Below, piece after piece: positions 34,450-41,974 of a stretch of 64,000 nucleotides of DNA. The translations under genes and the position numbers were made by a program. The stretch covers positions 4,282,002-4,346,001 of the forward strand of contig NZ_CP087715.1 in the NCBI RefSeq assembly GCF_020991125.1, written 5' to 3'. The notes beneath the pieces are model-generated. The model saw nothing but the letters and a program-made list of their open reading frames with translations, had not been told where the DNA came from and did no database searches. The stretch comes from Microbulbifer celer (lineage in GTDB: Bacteria > Pseudomonadota > Gammaproteobacteria > Pseudomonadales > Cellvibrionaceae). Positions within the stretch are counted from its first letter, which is position 1, and each line of letters starts with the position of its first letter.

Positions 34450-36225
34450 ATGGCTGTGACAGGAGCGGCGGACAGGATCCTGGATTTGCCGGGGCTGCTG
34501 GAAGACCTGGTGAGCCGGGGGTATATCAGCCGTCCGGACGCCAATCGTCTGATTGGCACCCCGCGCACCGCCGAACAGGCGCAGATGCACCCTCTCAGCT
34601 ATATTGCCAGCTGCGAACTGGAAAACCAGCACCAGCCCGGCAAACTGCTGGACGCCGCCACGCTGACCCAGTGGCTGGCGGATACCTCTGCACACGGGAT
34701 TTACCACATCGATCCGCTGAAGATTAATGTGGCGGAGGTGACGGAGGTGATGAGCTTCCAGTTCGCGAAGCGCCACCAGATCCTGTGCGTGGAGGCGAAT
34801 CGGGAAACGCTGCTGGTAGCCACCGCTCAGCCTTACACCAGCGGGTGGGAGGAGCAACTGGAGCACACCAGTGGCCGTACCGTGCAGCGGGTAGTGGCGG
34901 ATCCAGCCGACATCCGCCGTTATGTTACCGAATTCTACTCCCTCGCCAACTCCATTTCCGGCGCCAGCGGCCTCAAGGGCAGCTCCGGTGCCGGTAACTT
35001 CGAGCAGCTACTGGAGCTCGGCAGCCTCAAGGATCCCGAGGCCAACGACCAGCATATCGTCAATATTGTCGACTGGCTGCTGCAGCATGCGTTTGACCAG
35101 CGCGCCAGTGATATCCACATCGAGCCGCGCCGCGGTATCGGCCGTATCCGCTTCCGCATCGACGGTGTACTGCACCCGATTCACGAACTGCCGGACCAGG
35201 TCAACGCCGCCATCACCAGTCGCCTGAAGATCCTCGGGCGGATGAACGTGGCGGAAAAGCGCAAGCCCCAGGATGGGCGTATCAAGACCAAGCGCCCGGA
35301 TGGCAGTGAGGTGGAGCTGCGCTTATCCACACTGCCCACGGCGTTCGGGGAAAAGCTGGTGATGCGGATCTTCGACCCGGAAGTGCTGGCGCGCTCCTAT
35401 CACGACCTGGGCCTGGGCGGTGAAGATCTCCACCGCTGGCAGACCATGCTGTCTCGCCCCAACGGCATCGTGTTGGTGACCGGCCCCACCGGCTCCGGTA
35501 AAACCACCACCCTTTACACGGCCCTCAAGCAGCTCGCCACCACGGAAGTGAATGTATCCACTGTCGAAGATCCCATCGAGATGGTGGAAGACAGCTTCAA
35601 CCAGACTCAGGTGCACCACAGTATCGGCCTGGATTTCGCCGCGGGTATCCGCACCCTGATGCGTCAGGACCCGGACATCATCATGGTGGGGGAGATCCGC
35701 GATCTGGAAACCGCACAGATGGCGGTACAGGCGGCGCTCACCGGTCACCTCGTTATCTCCACCCTGCACACCAACGACGCGCCCACGGCGGTAACCCGTC
35801 TGCTGGACCTCGGGTTGCCGCACTATCTATTGAAGTCCACGGTGCTGGGCGTGATGGCCCAGCGCCTGGTGCGCACCCTCTGCCCCAGCTGCAAGCGCAA
35901 GGCGGAGGTCAGCGATGAAGACTGGCAGGCGCTGGTAAAACCGTGGAAAGCGCCCAAGCCGGAAGTGGTGTATCAGCCGGAAGGCTGTCTCGATTGCCGC
36001 AATACCGGTTACCGCGGGCGCCAGGGTATATACGAGATACTGCCGTTTAGCGAAGGGGTGCAGTCGCTGGTTACTCACGACTGCGACCTGCAACAGGTGC
36101 GCCGCCAGGGCATGCGTGAGGGCATGAACAGCCTGCGTTTATCCGGGGCGAGAAAAGTGGCTGCCGGTATCACCACGGTGCAGGAAGTATTGCGGGTGGC
36201 GCCGCCGCCGGATATTGCGTTTTAG
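34450..36225 (+). CDS. GspE/PilB-family secretion ATPase, stand-alone
   Basis: 591 residues. The N-terminal region (about 1-165) is a GspE/MshEN-like domain, and the ATPase domain follows. Walker A is GPTGSGKTTTLYT (about residue 345); the Asp box TVEDPIEMVED and Walker B DPDIIMVGEIRD are intact, and HLVISTLHTNDAPTA is the His box. A four-Cys zinc motif CPSCKRK/CLDCRNTGY (about 477-518) marks GspE/PilB rather than PilT. No pilin, inner-membrane platform or secretin gene lies nearby, so it may serve a system encoded elsewhere. The start ATG lacks a strong ribosome-binding site. Confidence 0.88.
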   Translation: MAVTGAADRILDLPGLLEDLVSRGYISRPDANRLIGTPRTAEQAQMHPLSYIASCELENQHQPGKLLDAATLTQWLADTSAHGIYHIDPLKINVAEVTEVMSFQFAKRHQILCVEANRETLLVATAQPYTSGWEEQLEHTSGRTVQRVVADPADIRRYVTEFYSLANSISGASGLKGSSGAGNFEQLLELGSLKDPEANDQHIVNIVDWLLQHAFDQRASDIHIEPRRGIGRIRFRIDGVLHPIHELPDQVNAAITSRLKILGRMNVAEKRKPQDGRIKTKRPDGSEVELRLSTLPTAFGEKLVMRIFDPEVLARSYHDLGLGGEDLHRWQTMLSRPNGIVLVTGPTGSGKTTTLYTALKQLATTEVNVSTVEDPIEMVEDSFNQTQVHHSIGLDFAAGIRTLMRQDPDIIMVGEIRDLETAQMAVQAALTGHLVISTLHTNDAPTAVTRLLDLGLPHYLLKSTVLGVMAQRLVRTLCPSCKRKAEVSDEDWQALVKPWKAPKPEVVYQPEGCLDCRNTGYRGRQGIYEILPFSEGVQSLVTHDCDLQQVRRQGMREGMNSLRLSGARKVAAGITTVQEVLRVAPPPDIAF

Positions 36226-36545
36226 TGGAGTACCCTTTTATAGGGTATTAGCAGGGTACCCTTGCAAAATCTGTCTGGTGGCGCACCGTCATTATAAATG
36301 GCCACTGGTAGTTGCAAGTAGTGGCAAACGGAAACAATAAAAAGGAATGCAAGGGTGGCGGAGGAAAAGAATATTTCCTTCAGCAAATACCAGCCGCTTG
36401 TGGTGAGAGTGGAGTCTCCCACTCTGGTCGTGCCTTTCACTCGCCCCGAACCTGGCGAAAAATGTCTTCCCGCCCATCGGGAAAGTGATCAAGATGGAGG
36501 AGGGGAAATTGTTTTTCCCTAAGGGATAAAACTTTTCCTTGAATG
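36226..36545. other. A+T-rich intergenic region with small palindromes
   Basis: 320 bases between the GspE-like gene and the DUF4340 terminator. Two overlapping dyads built on TACCC/GGGTA occur at 36230-36262 (TACCC TTTTATA GGGTA, then GGGTACCC). The remainder is rich in A and T compared with its neighbours. A 72-codon minus-strand frame (36222-36440) has a hydrophobic stretch but no ribosome-binding site or family similarity that I can recognise, so I do not call it. The dyads may act in ending the GspE-like transcript. Confidence 0.45.
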
Positions 36546-36586
36546 GCCAAAAGAAAAACCGCGCATTGCGCGGTTTTTCTTTTGGC
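36546..36586 (-). terminator. Terminator of the Gld-type ABC operon (19-bp perfect stem)
   Basis: GCCAAAAGAAAAACCGCGC pairs perfectly with its complement around ATT. The inner GC-rich stem followed by an A/T-rich run makes it a terminator in either direction. It lies eight bases beyond the DUF4340 stop. Confidence 0.92.
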
Positions 36587-36594
36587 TGAAGTCT

Positions 36595-37557
36595 TCAGCT
36601 TTTTGCGTCTTCCTTCTGCGTCATACTGGAGTCATCCTCCGCGGTCTGCTCCTCCTCATCCCGTTCAACCAGCACCAGATCCTGGTAACGTTTATCCATC
36701 ACCCGGTCGAAATCATATCGGCTGATCTCAAAGAACTGATTGCGGTCGTCGCGGCGTACATAGTATTTGTCGTCCGCGTTGGCGAAGTGGTAGCGCCGTT
36801 CACCTGTATCGGTATGCACCACAATTTCGGTTTCTTCTGCCTGCGGGGCTTCGTCAACCGCTTTGGTGATGCGTAGTTTCTCCAGAGCGGTGGCCAGTTC
36901 ACGGGCTTTGCCGGGATCCACCGCGGGGGATTCGTCCGAGTCATCTGCAGTAAAGATCCAGCCGTCATCCCCCTTTTCGAGCTGGTAGTCCGGCCCCTGA
37001 ATACGCTGGATATCGCCCGCCGCCAGCAGGGATTTATCCAGCCAGGTGTCCGCTTCGCTCGGCAGGTCAAAGCTGTTCAGCTCCACCGCGTAAATGGCGT
37101 CGTCATCCGCGCGGCGTACGTGCACCTTACGAAAGCCCGGGGAGGTGCCCAGGTAAAGCTCCAGTGTCGGTTCGTTGTCTTCGCCAGCAAACAGCTTCAG
37201 GTGTTTGCGGAATTTATCCTCCGCCACCTCGAAGCGCTCGCGGGCGCTGTTGCTCGTAGCCACCGGCCAGTTGCTTTGCAGGTTGGTCAGTTTGTCCAGC
37301 AGGGACGCAAGCTTGTCGCTGTTGACCGGGAGTTGGTGCAGTTCCGGCAGCTGCCACTGGCCGTCGATTTTTTGCAGGGTGACGCGGTTGTCGTCACCGG
37401 CGATTTCCAGCCGCTGCAACGCATCGGCTTGCGTCTGCACCAGTTGGGTCGGTTGTGCCTGCGCCTGTTGTCGGGACGTGGATTGCCAGAACAGGCCCGC
37501 GGCCAGTACCAGCTGCAGCGCCAGCACGCCGCTCAATGTCATTTGCAGTTTTTTCAT
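36595..37557 (-). CDS. DUF4340 protein of the Gld-type ABC operon
   Basis: 320 residues with one N-terminal membrane anchor (about 5-22, TLSGVLALQLVLAAGLFW). A periplasmic beta-rich region of two DUF4340-like repeats follows, with WQLPELHQLPVNSDKLASLL and LTNLQSNWPVATS. The C-terminus is acidic (ERDEEEQTAEDDSS). DUF4340 genes regularly follow GldG-like genes; the function is unknown. It ends the three-gene unit, 14 bases after the fused permease gene. Confidence 0.85.
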   Translation of the reverse strand: MKKLQMTLSGVLALQLVLAAGLFWQSTSRQQAQAQPTQLVQTQADALQRLEIAGDDNRVTLQKIDGQWQLPELHQLPVNSDKLASLLDKLTNLQSNWPVATSNSARERFEVAEDKFRKHLKLFAGEDNEPTLELYLGTSPGFRKVHVRRADDDAIYAVELNSFDLPSEADTWLDKSLLAAGDIQRIQGPDYQLEKGDDGWIFTADDSDESPAVDPGKARELATALEKLRITKAVDEAPQAEETEIVVHTDTGERRYHFANADDKYYVRRDDRNQFFEISRYDFDRVMDKRYQDLVLVERDEEEQTAEDDSSMTQKEDAKS

Positions 37558-37571
37558 GCTCGAATTCCTCC

Positions 37572-40484
37572 TCAGCCGGCCAGCAGTTGTTGGTAGCGTT
37601 GCTGACGGGCGCGATTGCGCAGGTGCTGGATCAGGGCGACGATGCCCAGCGCCAGCAGTGCGGCGATATAGTTCAGGGATTCCCAGAACAGGCGGCTGTC
37701 TTGCTCCATGGGCGGCAGGGTGCGGTTGAAGTGGCCGCGCGCACGGATGCCGAGCAGGCCCGCGTCCTCCACGGACCAGTCCACGCTATTGGCCGCCAGT
37801 TGCAGGGTGTTGAGGTAGTCACCGCCGGCGGCGGCACCGCTCATACGCACCACCTGATCGCGCAGGAAGTCGTTGGAGGCGAACAGGATGATGCGCGCGG
37901 ATTCCGGCGAGCGGCTGATCTGGCTGGGCAGGTTGTCCAGTGTGTCAGCTTCACTGGCGCCTTTCTCATTATGCTCTGTGCCTTCTGGCGGCTGCGCTTC
38001 TGGTTGTTGGGCCAGCGGCGAGGGTTTGTCGGCGAAGTAGGAGTCGAAGCGCCCGGCGCTGATCACACCCAGCAGCTGCGAGTTGCGCTCGCCCTCCGGG
38101 GTAAAGGCGCTGACCTGTCCGTCCACGTAGCGCGGCATCACACTGGTGTTGCCCGACAGCCAGGAATCTCCAGAACTGCGCAGCAGCGGGGTGACGGTGC
38201 GCTGCGCGGACTTTTCCTCATCCACACGGATCGGCGAGGCCCAGCTCAGGGTGGCCTGGGGCAGGTTGCCGGTGATGGGGTTGTCGGCGTTCAGGCCCTC
38301 GCCGCGCACGTCGATAAAGTACGGGTAATCGAGCATGCGCAGTTCCTGTAGCTGGAAGCCGCCCACATTGCGGGTCACCGGTACCGGGAAGGCGCTGTTC
38401 TGCGGGTCCAGCACCAGCTGGTCGTCGATCTCGAGGCCCATGTGAGCGAGCCACTGTTTCAGGCCGCTGTTGACCCGGTTCAGGCTCAGGCTGCGGTTGG
38501 ACAGGTTGGCGCTGTAGGGGGAGGTGGCGGCGATCACGGTACCCCCCTGCATGAGGAACTGGTCGACGGCATAGAGGGCTTTCTCGCCGAGGTCGCGCGG
38601 TGCCAGCAGCATCAGGATATCTGCGTTGCCGGAGACGCGACCGTCACTCAGGTCTTCGCGCTCCACGTTCAGCTCGGCTCCCAATAAGGATTCCAGCTGG
38701 CTGAAGCGAGGGCCGCCGCCCATGCCCTGATTGAAGTCGTCCGCCGGGGTTACCAGTGCCACGGTCTTGGTGAAGCCGCTGGCAAAACGCTTGATGCCCG
38801 CTTGCAGATTGCGCTCGAAGGTGTCCGCGCTGAGGTCGTCCAGGGGGATTTGCACGATCTGGTCATCCCGAGCCAGCGTCAGGTAAAAATAGAACGGGCG
38901 ACCGATCAGGCTCGCGGCCATGGGCTGGAAACCGTAGTCCTCGGCGATCTGCCGGGCCACCTGGCCGCCGTCTGCCTGTGGGTCGACAAAGTCCACACTC
39001 AGGCGTTCACCGGCGTCTGCCTGCATGTTTTCCACCGATTCGCGGATCGTCTGTTTGAACGCGGCCAGTTGTTCCGGTAACTGGTCGTCGGCGGAGACAT
39101 AGGCGGTGAATGCCAGCTGTCCCTGTACCGTGTCGAACAGGTTGCCCTCGCTCTGGTAGCTCTGCAGCACTTTTTTCACTGCGCGAGTGAGGTCATATTC
39201 CGGGTTGCGCAACTGCACATCGACATCGGTTTCGCGCTCTGCATTGATTTCGATCAGGTCGCGAAAGCCCAGCACCTCATATTCATCGCCGTACTGCACC
39301 AGCACATCAAAGTAGGAGCTGACGATGGAGGCCTGATAGCGGTCCGCCACCTGGAATGGCACCGGGGCGATGCCGTATTTGCGGTTGGCTTCCTCCTCCA
39401 GTTCCGGCTCCTGTGTGGGATCGATGATTTCCACCCGCACCCGGCCATTACCCGCCACTTCGTATTCCTGCAACAGGTCGCGCATCTGCGGAACCAGCGG
39501 GGCCAGCAGCGGGTGGGTTTTGCCACTGAAATAACCGCGGATCAGCAGCGGTTCCCGGAGTTGATTCAGGTACTGTTCGGTGGCGGGAGAAATGGAGTAC
39601 AGATTGCCCTCGGTCACATCCGCGCGCAGGCTCTTCAGTTGTCCGAGCCACAGGTTTGCCCCCAGTGCATTGACCACCAGCAGAGCGGTCACTGTCTGCC
39701 AGCGCTGGCGGTGTTGGCGGTCGCCGCCGGCGGCCCAGCGTTCGCGCTCCAGCACCAGCGTGTTCAGTGACAGGAAGACTGCGCACAGGCTCAGGTAGTA
39801 ATACAGATCCGGCAGGTCGAGCACGCCGCGGGTGATGGCATCAAAGCGCGCGCCGGTGCTGAGGCTGCGCAGCCATTCACCGGTGTGGTTGCCGAAGAAG
39901 TCGGTGAGCAGCGGGCTGCCGATCAGGTAAAACGCTCCGCACAGCGCCGAGGCGAGAATCAGGCTGACGATCTGGTTGCCGGAGCGGGCGGATACGAACA
40001 GGCCGATACTGATATAGGCCGCCCCCAGAAAAAAAGTGGCGAGGTAACCCGCCCATACCGGCCCCCAGTCCAGGTCGCCGATCAGTGCAACGGTGATCGG
40101 CAGCGGCAGGGTGATGGCGAGCGCAATGCCGAGCAGTGCCAGACAGGCGAGGAACTTGCCCACCACAAACTGCCACAGGGGCACGGGCTGGGTGAGGATG
40201 TGTTCCAGTGTCCCCTTGGCGCGCTCGTCGCTCCACAGGCGCATGGTGAGCGCGCTGCACAGGAAAACCAGCAGCAGCGGCATCCACTCGAACAGCGGGC
40301 GCACGTCGGCGATATTGCGGGCGAAAAATGCCTCGCCCCAGAAAAATACAAACAGACTGATGGCCGCGAAGGTGGCGAGGAACAGGTAGGCCACCGGCGC
40401 GGCAAAAAACAGGGTGAGTTCTTTGCCGGCCACGCGCTGGATCCGCTGTTTGCCGCTGATTTGAACGTTGATGTCAGGCCGCAT
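37572..40484 (-). CDS. ABC-2 permease fused to GldG-like periplasmic domain
   Basis: 970 residues from the ATG at 40484, chosen for GGAGG nine bases upstream and an overlap of 11 bases with the ATPase gene; the frame is open 36 codons further up. Residues about 1-250 form an ABC-2 permease with about six membrane helices (DERAKGTLEHILTQPVPLW is the GldF-type motif). A further helix near 285-305 leads into a long periplasmic GldG/IFT52-like region (about 310-930, with SISPATEQYLNQLREPLLI and APRDLGEKALYAVDQFLMQG), and a final helix lies near 935-955. In Flavobacterium GldF and GldG are separate. The substrate is unknown. Confidence 0.86.
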   Translation of the reverse strand: MRPDINVQISGKQRIQRVAGKELTLFFAAPVAYLFLATFAAISLFVFFWGEAFFARNIADVRPLFEWMPLLLVFLCSALTMRLWSDERAKGTLEHILTQPVPLWQFVVGKFLACLALLGIALAITLPLPITVALIGDLDWGPVWAGYLATFFLGAAYISIGLFVSARSGNQIVSLILASALCGAFYLIGSPLLTDFFGNHTGEWLRSLSTGARFDAITRGVLDLPDLYYYLSLCAVFLSLNTLVLERERWAAGGDRQHRQRWQTVTALLVVNALGANLWLGQLKSLRADVTEGNLYSISPATEQYLNQLREPLLIRGYFSGKTHPLLAPLVPQMRDLLQEYEVAGNGRVRVEIIDPTQEPELEEEANRKYGIAPVPFQVADRYQASIVSSYFDVLVQYGDEYEVLGFRDLIEINAERETDVDVQLRNPEYDLTRAVKKVLQSYQSEGNLFDTVQGQLAFTAYVSADDQLPEQLAAFKQTIRESVENMQADAGERLSVDFVDPQADGGQVARQIAEDYGFQPMAASLIGRPFYFYLTLARDDQIVQIPLDDLSADTFERNLQAGIKRFASGFTKTVALVTPADDFNQGMGGGPRFSQLESLLGAELNVEREDLSDGRVSGNADILMLLAPRDLGEKALYAVDQFLMQGGTVIAATSPYSANLSNRSLSLNRVNSGLKQWLAHMGLEIDDQLVLDPQNSAFPVPVTRNVGGFQLQELRMLDYPYFIDVRGEGLNADNPITGNLPQATLSWASPIRVDEEKSAQRTVTPLLRSSGDSWLSGNTSVMPRYVDGQVSAFTPEGERNSQLLGVISAGRFDSYFADKPSPLAQQPEAQPPEGTEHNEKGASEADTLDNLPSQISRSPESARIILFASNDFLRDQVVRMSGAAAGGDYLNTLQLAANSVDWSVEDAGLLGIRARGHFNRTLPPMEQDSRLFWESLNYIAALLALGIVALIQHLRNRARQQRYQQLLAG

Positions 40485-41442
40485 CTTCCAGTGCCTCCTG
40501 TTGTTTTTGTTGTGCAGTTGGGTTGGTTTCATTGACCTGGCGGAACAGGCTTTCCAGGTCGCGCTGCTCCGGTTGCAGACGGTAGATTTCACCGCCGGCT
40601 TCGATCAGGGTGCGGGCGATAACTGCGCAGGTGCTGCGCTGATTGGTGCCCTCGCCCAGTGCAATGCGGAATGTGCCCGCGGGCTTGAGCGGTTCTATCT
40701 GCTCGATACCTTCTTCCTGGCCGAGGCGGCCCAGTACTTCGCGGGCATCGGTGGCGGAGGTTTCCAGCATGATGCTGTTGGCCCGGCGGAGGTTGTCGAG
40801 TTTTTCATCCACCGCGAGCTGTCCACGGTGGATGATCAGCACCCGGTCACACAGGGCTTCGACTTCCTGCATGATGTGGGTGGAGAGGATGACGGTGGCT
40901 TCGCGGGCGATGTCTTTGATCAGTGCACGCATCTGCCGGGTCTGGGTGGGATCGAGGCCGTTGGTGGGCTCGTCCAGAATCAGCAGACGGGGTCGTCCGA
41001 GTATGGCCTGGGCGACACCAACCCGTTGTTTGTAGCCCCGGGATAGGGTGTGGATACGGGCGTGGAGTTTGTCGGCGAGTTCGGTGGCTTTAATGGCGCG
41101 GCGGATTTCGTCGATCTTTTCGCGACCGTCCAGGCCTTTAAGGCAAGCGGCGTAGTCGAGGTAGTCGGCGACGCGCATTTCGCCATACACGGGGAGGTTT
41201 TCCGGCAGGTAGCCCAGTTGCCGCTGCAGGGTTTTGGGCTGTTTGGCCATGTCGAGTCCATCAATCTGTACGCTGCCGGTGTCCGGTTCCAGGTAGCCGG
41301 AAAGCATTTTCATGATGGTGGTTTTGCCGGCGCCGTTGTGGCCGAGCAGGCCAACAATTTCGCCGTTGCCGATGGTAAAACTGACGCCGTTGACGGCTTT
41401 GAAGTCGCCGTAACAACGGCTGAGGTGGGTGACTTCCAGCAC
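40474..41442 (-). CDS. ABC transporter ATPase (GldA/CcmA-type)
   Basis: 322 residues. Walker A GHNGAGKTTIMK (about residues 34-45), signature motif LSRGYKQRVG, Walker B LLILDEPTNGLDP and the switch His in STHIMQE are intact. A C-terminal regulatory region (about 220-322) is longer than a bare nucleotide-binding domain and ends Gln-rich. It opens the three-gene unit with the fused permease/GldG and DUF4340 proteins, overlapping the next gene. Repeat copy 5 lies about 60 bases upstream. Confidence 0.9.
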   Translation of the reverse strand: MLEVTHLSRCYGDFKAVNGVSFTIGNGEIVGLLGHNGAGKTTIMKMLSGYLEPDTGSVQIDGLDMAKQPKTLQRQLGYLPENLPVYGEMRVADYLDYAACLKGLDGREKIDEIRRAIKATELADKLHARIHTLSRGYKQRVGVAQAILGRPRLLILDEPTNGLDPTQTRQMRALIKDIAREATVILSTHIMQEVEALCDRVLIIHRGQLAVDEKLDNLRRANSIMLETSATDAREVLGRLGQEEGIEQIEPLKPAGTFRIALGEGTNQRSTCAVIARTLIEAGGEIYRLQPEQRDLESLFRQVNETNPTAQQKQQEALEDAA

Positions 41443-41504
41443 CTTGTCCTCCTTTTGGTTTGGTTTTCAGGGGGTGGTTGGACTTCTTGATTGGTTCCGG
41501 TGGT

Positions 41505-41618
41505 GGGTCCGCTACCGGGTGCCGCCTTTTGAGACACGCCGTGAACCCATCCATGGGGGCTCTGCGAAAACATCCCTGTTTTCGAAGGTCTCAAAAGGCG
41601 GCACCCGGCATCGGTCCC
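41505..41618 (+). repeat. Covarying inverted-repeat element, copy 5
   Basis: 31-base arms at 41505-41535 and 41588-41618 pair with two or three mismatches near the outer ends. The centre carries ACACGCCGTGAACCC, CCCA-TCCA-TGGG, GGGGGCTC and an inner hairpin CGAAAAC-ATCCCT-GTTTTCG, another compensated change of the inner stem. It is in the 532-base divergent region between the Gld-type ATPase and glnE, which otherwise holds no gene I can support. Confidence 0.9.
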
Positions 41619-41974
41619 TTCGCTTTGTACTCTCGCTTAAAGAAACGCTATTGAGTTGGCGGTGGACGCGAGATGGGCAGGTAGATTGGAACGCGTCGAA
41701 TGGAGCGACGGCAGGAAGCCGCGGCCTGGGGGTGTTGAGAATGGGTTGAGTAATCAGTCGAAATAATCATTGCTTGTAAGGCGGTCCGGGCCGCAATCAA
41801 AACAAATTTCAGACGAAAGATCCGCTGGTGGTTATCGTCGCTTAGATAGGGCCGTGGGGGGAAAGTTCAAGGGGTGGGGGATTTCGGGATGAGGATGCAC
41901 GCGACTGCCGGTGTACACTTGGCTTCCGCGTTCTTTAAACTGTTTTCGTCGCACAATTGCTTATGGAGTCGCCA

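Noticed and set aside
36222..36440. 72-codon minus-strand frame with a hydrophobic stretch
   Set aside because: No ribosome-binding site and no similarity I can name; starts in A+T-rich intergenic DNA and reaches into the GspE-like gene's last bases.
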